Shown here: positions 17,642 to 27,034 of the stretch, in pieces
Position numbering within the stretch: position 1 is the stretch's first letter
How the letters are laid out: each line of letters opens with the position of its first letter
From: Desulfobulbus propionicus
GTDB lineage: Bacteria > Desulfobacterota > Desulfobulbia > Desulfobulbales > Desulfobulbaceae
Direction: 5' to 3'
DNA length: 64,000 nt
Assembly (NCBI GenBank): GCA_002747135.1
Contig: PDTE01000025.1
Coordinates: 62,001 to 126,000 of the forward strand
Notes under the pieces: generated by a model
What the model was told of the DNA's origin: nothing
What the model saw: only the letters and a program-made list of their open reading frames with translations
The model's database searches: none
Position numbers and translations under genes: made by a program

Positions 17642-19969
17642 TTACAACAAATTTTGTAGAAAAACCCTCTTGCGAAAAAAAGCTATCATGGCTTTTCTCT
17701 TTGCCAAAATTCTTATCTGTTCAGGAATGAGATCAGACAGGTCATGCATCATTATTGACATTTTATAGTCAATGTTTGGTGCAAATCGATTATCAAGGTA
17801 CCAGGCATAAAAAAGACCAAAAAAAAGTCCGGGGGGAGTAAAACCATCCTTACCGTTGATAACCCGATAATACAACCGCTCAACATTTGCAGACAGAGTC
17901 ATTTTGCAAAGCTGAAGATAAGCGGTTATATCCTCAATGGATAAAAAGCTTTTCAGAAGGTGTTTTTCCTGGATGGTAAGCTGATAAACCTGGCCAACCC
18001 GCTCCCCATCGTGAAAAACGTCGGTCATCTTTTTTGACAAAGCGTAGTTTCCCAGCAGCGATTGACCCAGGGCAACAAGAAACACTGCCTCGAAACGTTT
18101 ATCCTGATCAGTCTGATCAAGTCGAATCTTTATCTTTCTGTCCACAGGGTCATAAAAGGAAAACACATTATCCCACTGCTGGCATCTCTTCCATCTTTCC
18201 GGAACAATGAGACTGAAACCTCGGATATAGCGCAGGTGCTCTATCTGAATATCCGGATGCTGCCAGATTATACCTGCCAGTCGCTCAAATAAAGTATCCT
18301 GACGTTTTTTTTGCGCTGCCGCAGATACGGCGGTCTGTTCACCTATAATCTCAAGAGACAGGCTGTTTAACATTCTCTGAATATATTTAAAACGCATACA
18401 GGGAATAATCATCTGCGGACATGATTCTCTCTGAACAAAGGTTGAGGGGTGCATCTCCAGCTTTGGCGTCACTGTTTCAGTGAGGCTGTCAGTGTTTTTC
18501 AATACCCATAACGTCTTGATCGCCCCGGCAATTGCATCCGGGTCGTGCTGAATGATGCCATTGTCACGCAGCAGGGCCTCGGAATATATCCTGGCGATTA
18601 TTGGCCGCAGCCCCATGGATTCGATTTCTTCCCGATCTACATAAATAGGTTCCTTGTCTTCCAGGGCATATCTTTGCAGGATAGAGCCGGGAATATCCCG
18701 CATTTTCAGACATAACACATGTGAAAACAGTGAATGGATACCGCCAGGGATATTACGGTGATACGCCCTGATCAGATCGGATACATGAAATTTTCTCTCC
18801 GGGGAATCCCTGGTTACATCAGTTTCTCCTTTCTGCACCCAGATGTTGGCAACAAGTACTTTTAAAGCTGACCTGTTCCGCCGGACAACCTCAGCTATTT
18901 CAGGGATCTGGAGAATAGGGATAATCGAAGTATACAGACTCCCTGGCGCAAAGACTATAATATCAGCACTGGATATGACCTCAACCACTTCAGGCGGCAA
19001 AAAAGGCTGGCAGCTGAAATCAATAAATATCCGGTCAACCGGATAGCCGCGTTGTGCCTGACCGGATTTGTATTCACTGGAAACAAGCACCCCGTTGTCG
19101 TACAGAACCTGCAGCTGCGACATGGTGGTGGTACAGGGAAGAACGCTGTCAGGACTCGCCCCGATCATACTGGTCAGCTTGCCTAAACCTTTTAAGGTGG
19201 CTGTTCCCATGATGCGGGGAGAGGCCAGCAGATCATCTTCGCTCAAATTTTCATCCAGCTGCTCATAGACGGCAGAGGCAAGAAGAAGATTCCCCAGACA
19301 GTGTTTCCTCTGCAGGACCGGGTTCAACCTTTTATCGTCAAAGAGCCTGCGAATCAACCCTTCCAGAAAACGCCCTAGTTCGGACGGAAGATTCATGACC
19401 CTTGCCCCGCTTTCCTGTATCACTTCGCCGGCTGATTCGGGGGGTGCTGGAAAACGATAATTAAAAAGATCATAAAGTATTCCTGCCACCTCGCAGGCTT
19501 CTTCAGCACCAAGCTGATACCTTCGTATGAGCGTTTGTTTTCGAACGGCTGAAAGCAGGACATGACGCAAGTCACCCAGGGCAATCAGGGGCAAATCCTT
19601 CAGCAGTTCACCTGTTGAGCCTCCATCATCAGTGGTACAGACTATTGAGGATAATTCAGCAAAATATTTCTTCAGGCCTGAAAATGGGCGGTCTCTCCAG
19701 CCTGGTTTTCGTGAATCGCCGCCAATGATAGTTGAAAGCCCGGTGCCGCCGCCAAAGGCTACCACCCTGGTGTTTTGAAAATCAAAGGAAGAAATATACT
19801 CATGGACGCCCCTTAAATACAGCGATACCTTTTCTGTTCTGCTGCAAGCAACCTCCTCCAGCATCAGGCTCGTTACTTTTTCGGCAAGATTCGTTCCGGG
19901 AAGAAAATCAGCTGGAGCGAAGGCACCGGCATAAAGGTCTTTTATCTTACTTTTAATGTCACTACTCAC
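17642..19969 (-). CDS. YvcK/CofD-like protein with long C-terminal extension
   Basis: 775 residues, more than twice the usual 310-330. After about 60 leading residues, the CofD/YvcK nucleotide-binding fold appears: VVAFGGGTGLSTIIGG, then CTTDDGGSTGELLKDL and ALGDLRHVLLSA, then FAPGSLYTSIIPIL and VANIWVQKGETD. YvcK proteins link carbon metabolism to wall synthesis in other bacteria. About 270 C-terminal residues after position 500 are unlike any domain I recognise. The start is GTG (MSSD...), lying inside the tail of a repeat. It heads the operon with the receiver and hybrid kinase. Confidence 0.85.
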   Translation of the reverse strand: MSSDIKSKIKDLYAGAFAPADFLPGTNLAEKVTSLMLEEVACSRTEKVSLYLRGVHEYISSFDFQNTRVVAFGGGTGLSTIIGGDSRKPGWRDRPFSGLKKYFAELSSIVCTTDDGGSTGELLKDLPLIALGDLRHVLLSAVRKQTLIRRYQLGAEEACEVAGILYDLFNYRFPAPPESAGEVIQESGARVMNLPSELGRFLEGLIRRLFDDKRLNPVLQRKHCLGNLLLASAVYEQLDENLSEDDLLASPRIMGTATLKGLGKLTSMIGASPDSVLPCTTTMSQLQVLYDNGVLVSSEYKSGQAQRGYPVDRIFIDFSCQPFLPPEVVEVISSADIIVFAPGSLYTSIIPILQIPEIAEVVRRNRSALKVLVANIWVQKGETDVTRDSPERKFHVSDLIRAYHRNIPGGIHSLFSHVLCLKMRDIPGSILQRYALEDKEPIYVDREEIESMGLRPIIARIYSEALLRDNGIIQHDPDAIAGAIKTLWVLKNTDSLTETVTPKLEMHPSTFVQRESCPQMIIPCMRFKYIQRMLNSLSLEIIGEQTAVSAAAQKKRQDTLFERLAGIIWQHPDIQIEHLRYIRGFSLIVPERWKRCQQWDNVFSFYDPVDRKIKIRLDQTDQDKRFEAVFLVALGQSLLGNYALSKKMTDVFHDGERVGQVYQLTIQEKHLLKSFLSIEDITAYLQLCKMTLSANVERLYYRVINGKDGFTPPGLFFGLFYAWYLDNRFAPNIDYKMSIMMHDLSDLIPEQIRILAKRKAMIAFFRKRVFLQNLL

Positions 19970-20003
19970 TGGGCACGTACCACCCTGATTTTTCTTGCTA
20001 CAG
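19961..20003. repeat. R1 tail providing a GTG start
   Basis: ACTACTCACTGGGCACGTAC. On the minus strand GTGAGTAG gives the start codon of the YvcK-like gene. Confidence 0.7.
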
Positions 20004-20153
20004 GTAACCAGTCACGGAGCTTGTACTTCTTCATTATTCTCTTATTCTGGTGTGTAACTGGTCACAGGTGCAACAGAACTGGACAGGCACCATTTCCCGC
20101 AGGCAAGCAGGCGAAGTGAGACGTTTGTGTGCTTCGGTAATTTTCACAAGTTA
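20004..20153. repeat. R2 repeat, diverged
   Basis: Contains GTAACTGGTCACAGGTGCAA and the conserved GCGAAGTGAGACGTTTGTGT block also seen at 60503-60688. Confidence 0.65.
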
Positions 20154-20174
20154 CCTTTTAATATCAGATATATA

Positions 20175-20930
20175 TTATGCTGAAAGTAATTGTTCAACCC
20201 TGAAAATATCTTTTGGGGTATCAACCTCAACGGAGTCATACTCTGTCAGAACAACCCGGATCACATAACCGTACTCCAAAGCACGAAGCTGCTCCAGTTT
20301 CTCAAATTTCTCCCACTCTCCTTCGGGCAGGCCAACAAATGTAATCAAAAATTTTTTCCGGTAGGCATACACCCCCAGATGTTTATAATAGGTCGGCTGG
20401 CATCCATCTTCGGGACTGCGCTGAAACGGGACAGGCGAACGTGAAAAATACAGGGCATTTGCGTGACAGTCAAACACCGTCTTCACATGGTTGGGATCTG
20501 TAATCTCTTCCGGGCGTACAATCCTGTAGATCAGCGTCGACATGGGCAGCGCCGGATCATCAATAAGGGGGCGGGCGACCTGCTCGATAATTTCTCCAGG
20601 GAAAAGCGGCTGATCGCCCTGAATGTTGACGACGACATCATGCTCATCAACGCCAAGTTTTTCCACTGCTTCAGCCAGCCTGTCTGTACCGGTGGAATGA
20701 TCCTGCCGGGTCATGACATATTCTCCACCAAAGCCGGCAACTGCCCGGGCGATACGATCATCATCTGTTGCCACGACAATGCGGTCAAGCAGGTCAACAG
20801 ACCTTGCCCTTTCCACAACATGTTGTATCATAGGCTTTCCAGCAATAAGAGCAAGGGGTTTCCCCTCAAAACGATTTGACTTATATCTAGCTGGAATTAA
20901 AGCGATTACCTTTATATCTTTCTCAGACAT
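20175..20930 (-). CDS. kdsB: 3-deoxy-manno-octulosonate cytidylyltransferase
   Basis: Activates Kdo (or 8-amino-Kdo) with CTP for LPS core assembly. The CMP-sugar synthetase signature IALIPARYKSNRFEGKPL opens the protein, followed by VATDDDRI, NIQGDQPLFPGE and the C-terminal TPKDIFRVEQLL. About 251 residues is the family length. I chose the ATG at 20930 (MSEKDIKV) rather than 20942, since homology begins there. The KdnA-like gene 1.5 kb away raises the option that the substrate is the 8-amino form. Confidence 0.95.
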   Translation of the reverse strand: MSEKDIKVIALIPARYKSNRFEGKPLALIAGKPMIQHVVERARSVDLLDRIVVATDDDRIARAVAGFGGEYVMTRQDHSTGTDRLAEAVEKLGVDEHDVVVNIQGDQPLFPGEIIEQVARPLIDDPALPMSTLIYRIVRPEEITDPNHVKTVFDCHANALYFSRSPVPFQRSPEDGCQPTYYKHLGVYAYRKKFLITFVGLPEGEWEKFEKLEQLRALEYGYVIRVVLTEYDSVEVDTPKDIFRVEQLLSA

Positions 20931-20964
20931 CGTTGACGGCATGTGCAGGTGGACTGCGATTTTT

Positions 20965-21063
20965 ATAACGACTCACAGGGCATGTACCACCCTGGTTTCA
21001 CGTGCTTTGAAGCCTGCCATTGCTTCCAGCCCGCCCGAAGACGGGCCTCCTGAAAGCAGTGAC
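20965..21063. repeat. R1 repeat with tail
   Basis: TAACGACTCACAGGGCATGT to CTGAAAGCAGTGACAG, upstream of kdsB. Confidence 0.7.
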
Positions 21064-21087
21064 AGATTTTTTAAAATTGCATACTAT

Positions 21088-21245
21088 GTAACTACTCACT
21101 GGGTGTGTACCTCTCTGGTTTTACCTGCCTCAAACGTGTAACTGCTCTCAGGCTGCCCATATTTGGCCAAGCACGATTGGCAGCTATAGCCCCTCTAGGC
21201 GGCGGGTCGTGATCGTTCAAAGAGGGCTGAGCGGTGAGGAGTTAC
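21088..21245. repeat. R1 repeat with tail (reference-quality copy)
   Basis: 158 bp from GTAACTACTCACTGGGTGTG to GGTGAGGAGTTAC. It fills the divergent kdsB-rsmJ region with the previous copy, leaving little room for normal promoters. Confidence 0.85.
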
Positions 21246-21309
21246 CATACTATTATGTTACCTTGAGACCAATGAAAAGGCAATCAGCAAACGCTGCGAA
21301 ACAAAACCG

Positions 21310-22110
21310 ATGGTGATGTCACCAGCACCACCAATAGCCCTTTATATATCGCCGGATGTCCCCAAAGATATGGTCAGCACAACAAACACCTTGCTGAGCG
21401 ATCTTGTCAAGACAGAGACACTCCAGGGATTTCCCTTTCTTTTATTTCTGGGCCCAGAAAATCTCAGTCTTCTTTCCTTTAACGAAAAGCAGCAGCAAAA
21501 TGGACGGCTGCTTATTGATTTTCTCTCGAATAAATCAAGAAAAAGAATGGCAAGGGCGGGAAAAAGGGAATTGCTCATAAAGGCCGTCTCCATTGGCAAT
21601 CGATTGCCGAAGATGGTTCTTGACGCAACAGCCGGAATGGGTGGAGACGGTTTCCTTTTAGCCGCAGCGGGCTGTACGGTAACACTCTGCGAACAGAACA
21701 GATACATGGCTGCCCTGCTGGAAGATGGACTCAGACGCGCGGCCAGAGATGCGGACATGAAAAAGGTGTGTGAAAACATCAGGTTGCTTCCGGTAGATGC
21801 GAAAAAGTACATACAGAAAGTAAAAGAATCACCGGAAATAATCTATCTTGACCCGATGTTCCCGCCTCGATCAAAGAGCGCCAGGGTGAAGCATGAGCTG
21901 GCCTTGCTGCAAAAACTCGTCGGCCACAGTGAAGATGATACGGCCCGGCTTTTTGCTGCAAGCTGGGCCCGGCTCCCTAAAAAAATAGTGGTCAAACGAC
22001 CGGTAAAATCTCCGCCTCTCTGTTCTGTCAGGCCGGAATACTCGCTGAAAGGAAACACCATTCGTTTTGATGTTTATACTCCTCCCTCCATGGTTCCCCC
22101 TTCATTGTAA
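21310..22110 (+). CDS. rsmJ: 16S rRNA (guanine-N2) methyltransferase RsmJ
   Basis: SAM-dependent methyltransferase of 266 residues that modifies G1516 of 16S rRNA in E. coli. Motif I is VLDATAGMGGDGFLLAAAG (about 98-116), then TLCEQNRYMAALLEDGL, and motif IV with its RsmJ-specific context IYLDPMFPPRSKSARVKHEL. The C-terminal VKRPVKSPPL is also typical. About 90 N-terminal residues are diverged. An ATG at 21316 is an alternative start. Confidence 0.9.
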   Translation: MVMSPAPPIALYISPDVPKDMVSTTNTLLSDLVKTETLQGFPFLLFLGPENLSLLSFNEKQQQNGRLLIDFLSNKSRKRMARAGKRELLIKAVSIGNRLPKMVLDATAGMGGDGFLLAAAGCTVTLCEQNRYMAALLEDGLRRAARDADMKKVCENIRLLPVDAKKYIQKVKESPEIIYLDPMFPPRSKSARVKHELALLQKLVGHSEDDTARLFAASWARLPKKIVVKRPVKSPPLCSVRPEYSLKGNTIRFDVYTPPSMVPPSL

Positions 22111-22114
22111 TCTC

Positions 22115-22180
22115 GTAACTGTTTTCAGGTTGCCCGGATTTGGGCAAGCGCGACCGGCCGGAGATGGGTGAGAGGGGAAG
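22115..22180. repeat. R1 fragment
   Basis: GTAACTGTTTTCAGGTTGCC and nearby GGGCAAGCGCGACCGG are recognisable, then it diverges. 22180-22280 holds nothing recognised. Confidence 0.5.
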
Positions 22181-22280
22181 CATGGGAGCTGCAATCAGGG
22201 CCACGATTTTCTCCTCAGCCCTGGTGAACAATAAGAAGAGCACATCCTTTATTGTGGACTGCGATTAAAAAGGATTCCGC

Positions 22281-22462
22281 GTAACTGATCACGGGCACTT
22301 CATCTTTGCCCGATCACTCTTTCCCGCATACTCTTGTACACGAACGTCTCTCTTCGCCTGCTTACCTGCGGAAAATGGTGCCTGCCCGCTGCTACACCCG
22401 TGACCAGTTACACGTTAAAAGCAGAGGGGAACACCTAAAGTGCAGACCCCGTGATTGGTTAC
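22281..22462. repeat. R2 repeat (reference copy)
   Basis: GTAACTGATCACGGGCACTT to CCCCGTGATTGGTTAC, with an internal ACCCGTGACCAGTTAC boundary at about 22411. Confidence 0.85.
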
Positions 22463-22463
22463 C

Positions 22464-23663
22464 TCAGCTTGCGGCGGCGACGTCCACGGCCTTGCATATC
22501 CGGTCCCTGGCACTGTCTTCCAGGCGAACAGGTACCGGGTAGCACAACGTTCGTTCCAGTATCCCGACAGACTGCGGCAGGGCCTGAGGATCGTAATGAT
22601 AACGGCGTTTTCCATTTTCCTTAAACGGCCAGCCATTATGGCACAGGGTCTTGCTGTCAAGCAGATGCTCCCACCTGGGGTAAAAATGCCAGTTATTTTC
22701 ACCCCAGTTAATGGCACCGGCATTCTGCTCGCGTAACACAGCATTGACCTGATCGGCTCTTTCCCTGGTGGGAAACATGAAGGCTAAAAAAGTAGCACTG
22801 TCGCCCCGCTCATCCAGTATTTCACGAAAACTGACCCCGGGGAGCTTGCTGACAGCTTCCTTAAGAATATTTTTATTTGCCTGCTGGGCAGCAATCATTG
22901 TATCCAGTTTTGCCAGCTGAGCCAGACCAATGGCACCCTGCAGCTCCATCATCCTGTAATTAAACCCGATAAAAGAACGCAGCTCCCCTCCTCTGCCCCC
23001 GGGGTTTGGCAGATGATCATGACCATGATCATGATACTCCGACATGGCCCGCCACAACCGCTCGTCATGGGTGATGCACATACCACCTTCACCGGTGGTC
23101 AGGGTTTTTACTGAATCAAAGGAAAAGGTGCCGCAGGCTCCAAAGGTACCGAGATGCTGTCCGTTCAGCCGACCGCCTGCGGCCTGAGCAGTATCTTCTA
23201 TCAACGCAATACCGTGCCTGTCCGCGATGGCCCTGATTTCTTCAACCCGTGCCTGAGCACCAAGCATATGAACGAGGATGATGGCCCTGGTCTTGTCATT
23301 TATTTTTTGTTCCAGATCGGCCGGGTCCATGTTGAGGGTGGTATCAACTTCAGTAAACACAGGAATGGCCCCAATATCAAGTATTGCTTCCCAGGTGGCG
23401 ACAAAAGTAAAACACTGCGTAATGACTTCATCACCGGCAGCAACACCAAGAGCACTTAAGGCAACTTTCAGTGCTGCTGTCCCTGAAGTAACAGCCTGGG
23501 CGTATCCTGCTCCGGTATACCTGGCAAACGCCTTTTCAAACTCAAGCACCTTATACGTATCGTTTCTTTGCTCCCCGAATTCATACCGGAAAAGCACTCC
23601 GGTATCCAGTACGTCTTGTATTTCCTTTTTCTCCTCTTCGCCAAACATCTCAAAACCCGGCAT
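22464..23663 (-). CDS. KdnA-like 8-amino-3,8-dideoxy-octulosonate transaminase (DegT family)
   Basis: PLP-dependent sugar aminotransferase of 399 residues. The opening MPGFEMFGEEEKKEIQDV and RYEFGEQRND resembles Shewanella KdnA, which aminates 8-dehydro-Kdo. Further marks are AVTSGTAALKVAL (PLP phosphate site), ALIEDTAQAAGG (Asp contacting PLP) and SFDSVKTLTTGEGG with the Schiff-base Lys. I chose the ATG at 23663 because GGAGGTATTATG gives a strong ribosome site and homology starts there; the 32 extra codons in the ORF track are repeat-derived. kdsB nearby fits the pathway. KdnB, the oxidase partner, is not in the window. Confidence 0.8.
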   Translation of the reverse strand: MPGFEMFGEEEKKEIQDVLDTGVLFRYEFGEQRNDTYKVLEFEKAFARYTGAGYAQAVTSGTAALKVALSALGVAAGDEVITQCFTFVATWEAILDIGAIPVFTEVDTTLNMDPADLEQKINDKTRAIILVHMLGAQARVEEIRAIADRHGIALIEDTAQAAGGRLNGQHLGTFGACGTFSFDSVKTLTTGEGGMCITHDERLWRAMSEYHDHGHDHLPNPGGRGGELRSFIGFNYRMMELQGAIGLAQLAKLDTMIAAQQANKNILKEAVSKLPGVSFREILDERGDSATFLAFMFPTRERADQVNAVLREQNAGAINWGENNWHFYPRWEHLLDSKTLCHNGWPFKENGKRRYHYDPQALPQSVGILERTLCYPVPVRLEDSARDRICKAVDVAAAS

Positions 23664-23724
23664 AATACCTCCTTCATCGTCAGGCTGTTCAGCAGCAACT
23701 GATTCCAGGCACCATATTGTTGCC

Positions 23725-23758
23725 TGTAACTGTACCACCCTGGTTTCACTTGTTTTCA
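23725..23758. repeat. R1 tail fragment
   Basis: GTAACTGTACCACCCTGGTT, at the junction of the TPR gene and kdnA-like gene. Confidence 0.6.
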
Positions 23759-24438
23759 AGCATTCTAAGCCGCGCTTCTATTATCTCTTTTTCCTGGTCA
23801 GCCTGGCTCCCTTGCCCAGCCTGCTGTACTGTCTCCAGATATTGCCTGTAGCTCCTGACAGCCTGCTCAGTTTTCTTCTGCTGCTCATAGACCCGGCCCA
23901 TGGACTTGTACGCCAGGCTTTCATACCCTTTCTTCTGAGACAGGAGAGTATATTGGCCCAAGGCGTCATCCAGGGCACCCTGCCGTTCATATAACACTGC
24001 TGTCCTGTAGGAAACAAGGGGCACAAGCAGCGAGTCGCCTGGCAGGATTGCGGCCAACTCCCTGAGCGTGTCAACAGCCTTGGCAGGTTCATTGCCTGTT
24101 TCATAGAACGTTGCCAGCTCAACCTGCGCCCATAATGCAGACGGGGTTGAGCCATATTTATCAATGACCTTCTGCAAAAGGACCTCCTTGTCACCTGTAC
24201 TGTGCAGGGCCTGGTCCAGCGCTGATGCCGCCTGCTCAAGCAGACGTGTCCGGTATGAGCCGTAAAGGGATACAGTGACAACAACGACAGTAAGGCAGGC
24301 GATACATATCCAGATCCGCCTTTGGTTTTTCCTGATAAAGGTGATCATTTTTGGCGGAAGACTTAAATGTTCCAGTACCCCGTCAGGTTCTTTTAATACG
24401 TCCATGGATTTTCTGTCCAGGGCATTGTTTTCAGACAT
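23746..24438 (-). CDS. Membrane-anchored TPR protein (YfgM-like)
   Basis: About 230 residues: a short cytoplasmic N-terminus, one membrane helix (ICIACLTVVVVTVSLYGSY, about 42-60) and a periplasmic region of TPR-like helical pairs (TLRELAAILPGDSLLVPL, YKSMGRVYEQQKKTEQAV). Architecture fits the YfgM/'tetratricopeptide repeat-like' family that associates with the Sec translocon and periplasmic chaperones. The ATG at 24438 is chosen over 24495 because the extra residues match no family. It is followed closely by the KdnA-like gene. Confidence 0.75.
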   Translation of the reverse strand: MSENNALDRKSMDVLKEPDGVLEHLSLPPKMITFIRKNQRRIWICIACLTVVVVTVSLYGSYRTRLLEQAASALDQALHSTGDKEVLLQKVIDKYGSTPSALWAQVELATFYETGNEPAKAVDTLRELAAILPGDSLLVPLVSYRTAVLYERQGALDDALGQYTLLSQKKGYESLAYKSMGRVYEQQKKTEQAVRSYRQYLETVQQAGQGSQADQEKEIIEARLRMLENK

Positions 24439-24477
24439 AGTATTGCTCTTTTTTGCAGTCTCTTTTATAAATAAGCT

Positions 24478-24635
24478 GTAACGTTCGCAGGGCACATATC
24501 ACCCTGGGTTGACCTGGCTTGCATCTGTAACAGTTTTCAGGCTGCCCTGATTCTGGGCAGGCGTGAATGGCCGTATACTCCTGTACAAGGTCTGAGCGTG
24601 CCGGCCCAAAGCTGCTGCAGCCCTGACCAGCTACG
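24478..24635. repeat. R1 repeat with tail, diverged
   Basis: GTAACGTTCGCAGGGCACAT to CCCTGACCAGCTACG. The right part resembles R2, so this may be a hybrid copy. Confidence 0.6.
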
Positions 24636-24704
24636 CCTCCGCTGACAGAATAAAGGCTTAACTTTTCGATCATACATCAAAAAAATAAATTACACCACCC
24701 TATT

Positions 24705-26033
24705 ATGAAGCCAGAACAGCATATCTATACTGTGGGTAAATTAAACAGGGAGATTCGCACCATTCTTGAAAGAAAATATCCCTTCATCTCGGTATCAGGA
24801 GAAATATCCAATGTAAGCAAACCATTTTCCGGCCACCTCTACTTCACCCTCAAAGATGACTCGTCCCAGATCAAAGCTGTCCTTTTCAAGATGCAGCAGC
24901 GCTATCTCACAGCTCCTCTTGAAGATGGCAGGCAGGTTATCTGCAAGGGCAGAATATCTGTATATGAGCCTCGCGGCAACTACCAGCTTATTATTGACAC
25001 GGTTGATTTCCATGGTTCCGGGGAACTGCAGGCAGCCTATGAACGGCTTAAAAGGCGGCTTGCCGCAGAAGGGCTGTTTGCTGCCTCCCTGAAAAAGAAG
25101 ATGCCTCCCTTGCCCGGGCATATTACGCTTGTTACCTCCCCTCTAGGGGCAGCTGTTCACGATTTCATCCAAATAAGCACACGCCGTTCCAGCCTGACCA
25201 GCATTTCAGTGTATCCCGTGTCTGTACAGGGTAAGCAGGCCCCGGACGAGATTGCTCATGCTGTTGATGAAATCAACAGATTAAACAGGACTGACATCAT
25301 TGTTCTTTGCCGGGGTGGAGGTTCGATAGAGGATCTCTGTGCTTTTAACGATGAGAACCTGGCAAGGACAATCTTCCGGTCAGCAATTCCAGTGGTCAGT
25401 GCTGTTGGCCATGAAACTGACTTTACCATAGCTGATTTTGTTTCTGATCTCAGGGCACCTACCCCCAGTGCCGCAGCTGAGCTGCTCACTCCTGACACAG
25501 AAGAATACCGCAGACAGATCAACGTAATGAAAGGTTCGCTGAATACTGCGTTGAAAAAAGTTCTCACCGGGTATCAATACAGATTACTGTATCAATATCA
25601 ACGTCTCAGCACCATGCCCAGACCTCTTGACACTCTTGTGCTCAGGGTCAGCCAGCTGGCCATGAAACAGGAACGGGTCATCCTGGCGCAGCTGACAGCA
25701 AAAGCAGAAGCTGTGCACAAAGCAGCCAGAATTCTGGAAGGCCATTCGCCCGCGGTCAAACTGCCCCTACAGCAGCAAAAAGTGATATCACTGCAAAAAA
25801 GACTGAAAACTGCCATCAACACTCTTTTGCAGCACAAGCGTCATCAATATACAACCACGGTCTCTGTGCTTGATGCGGTCAGTCCACTGGCAACCCTTTC
25901 CAGAGGATACGCCATTGCCATAAAGGAAAAACCAGCTGGCGGCATTATAACCGACCCAAGGGATGTCTGTGCGGGAGAAAAGTTCAGCCTGCAGGTAAAG
26001 CATGGGACGATCCCGTGCCGGGCAGAAGGGTAA
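24705..26033 (+). CDS. xseA: Exodeoxyribonuclease VII large subunit
   Basis: DNA repair nuclease subunit that degrades single-stranded DNA with XseB. The N-terminal OB fold is clear (VSGEISNVSKPFSGHLYFTLKDD), followed by RISVYEPRGNYQL, VTSPLGAAVHDFI, the catalytic-domain block CRGGGSIEDLCAFNDE and VGHETDFTIADFVSDLRAPTPSAAAE. A helical region precedes the conserved C-terminal LSRGYAIA. At 442 residues the length is normal. xseB is not adjacent, which is less common. Confidence 0.97.
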   Translation: MKPEQHIYTVGKLNREIRTILERKYPFISVSGEISNVSKPFSGHLYFTLKDDSSQIKAVLFKMQQRYLTAPLEDGRQVICKGRISVYEPRGNYQLIIDTVDFHGSGELQAAYERLKRRLAAEGLFAASLKKKMPPLPGHITLVTSPLGAAVHDFIQISTRRSSLTSISVYPVSVQGKQAPDEIAHAVDEINRLNRTDIIVLCRGGGSIEDLCAFNDENLARTIFRSAIPVVSAVGHETDFTIADFVSDLRAPTPSAAAELLTPDTEEYRRQINVMKGSLNTALKKVLTGYQYRLLYQYQRLSTMPRPLDTLVLRVSQLAMKQERVILAQLTAKAEAVHKAARILEGHSPAVKLPLQQQKVISLQKRLKTAINTLLQHKRHQYTTTVSVLDAVSPLATLSRGYAIAIKEKPAGGIITDPRDVCAGEKFSLQVKHGTIPCRAEG

Positions 26034-26186
26034 GTAACTGCTCTCATCTCACCCATCTTCAGGCGATCAAGACAGGTCGCACAGAGGGACTATAGCTGCC
26101 AGTCGTGCTTACCCGGATCCGGGCAGCCTGAAAGCAGCTATAGATTTAAAATCATAAAGAAGTTACACGCCCTGCAAGTAGTTGCA
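26034..26186. repeat. R1 repeat with tail
   Basis: GTAACTGCTCTCATCTCACC to GCAAGTAGTTGC, starting right after the xseA stop. Confidence 0.75.
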
Positions 26187-26198
26187 AGGGGTAAGTGG

Positions 26199-26648
26199 TC
26201 AATTGATAAGGAGGTTGACCTGCTGGTCAATACGGACAAGTAAAGCGGGCAATTCAACCGGGGCATGCCTTACAGCTTCCTTTATTTCCTTGCCCCAGGC
26301 CCTGAGCATATCAGTGGAGACTTTCCTGGTCGCGTTGCCCTTGCACCATTCCTGGCCAATTTTCCGGCCCAGGCCTCCCAGAAAGGCTCTCTGATCTTCT
26401 CGTTGCTCTGCAGGCGTCTTTGCCAGTATTTCCTGGACAATATCCTGCCAGCCAGTGACAAGCAATGTTCCTTCCTGAAAGGTAATGAACCAGCGTTTTT
26501 CTTCTGCCGTTAAACCGGCAGGTATTATGTAGGCAGGAGTCTCTTCAGGGTGCAGCAATGCAGCCTGCGCATTATCAGCATAGACACTGACGCAGCTGGT
26601 TGTCTCTACAAGGCAGCAGCAGAACAAAATAAAAAGTAAAAATCTCAT
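26199..26648 (-). CDS. Exported protein, unknown function
   Basis: About 149 residues from the ATG at 26648 (MRFLLFILFCCCL). The N-terminus is a signal peptide or lipoprotein-like stretch, followed by a mature part rich in helices (GLTAEEKRWFITFQEGTLL, ADTPAEQREDQ-like segment, GRKIGQEWCKGNATRKVS). The spacing suggests a small periplasmic protein. I do not recognise the family. It stands alone between xseA and cobT. Confidence 0.65.
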   Translation of the reverse strand: MRFLLFILFCCCLVETTSCVSVYADNAQAALLHPEETPAYIIPAGLTAEEKRWFITFQEGTLLVTGWQDIVQEILAKTPAEQREDQRAFLGGLGRKIGQEWCKGNATRKVSTDMLRAWGKEIKEAVRHAPVELPALLVRIDQQVNLLIN

Positions 26649-26741
26649 GGCATTTAACGTATAAACCAGCATGGCTGGACCAGACAGCCTTCAGCCATAA
26701 CAAAGCAGTAAACCGGAACCTCGGAAAACCAACATCTTTTT

Positions 26742-26905
26742 TGCAACTACTCACAGGTCACGCAACCTCTTTATCTGACTTGTTTTTAAGTCTATAGCTG
26801 CTTTCAATCCCGCTCAGATCCGGACAAACGTGACTGGCGGTTGCAGTCCTTCTGTGCAGCCAATCGTGTTTGCCCGCAAACAGTTGATCTGAAAGTATTT
26901 ATCCT
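26742..26905. repeat. R1 repeat with tail, diverged
   Basis: CAACTACTCACAGGTCACGC through CTATAGCTGCTTTCAATCCC. The remaining 26906-27034 is AT-rich with no recognised signal. Confidence 0.65.
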
Positions 26906-27034
26906 TTTTTTACCACTGACGGCGTCCCCTGTCAAGACGGAGCAGCAAAAAAGTACAATTTTTTAAACCGAAGTGTAGTTTTTTTTCATTTTCTGTACAA
27001 TGTCTCCGAACAAGCTCTGCATTAATCAGTTATG

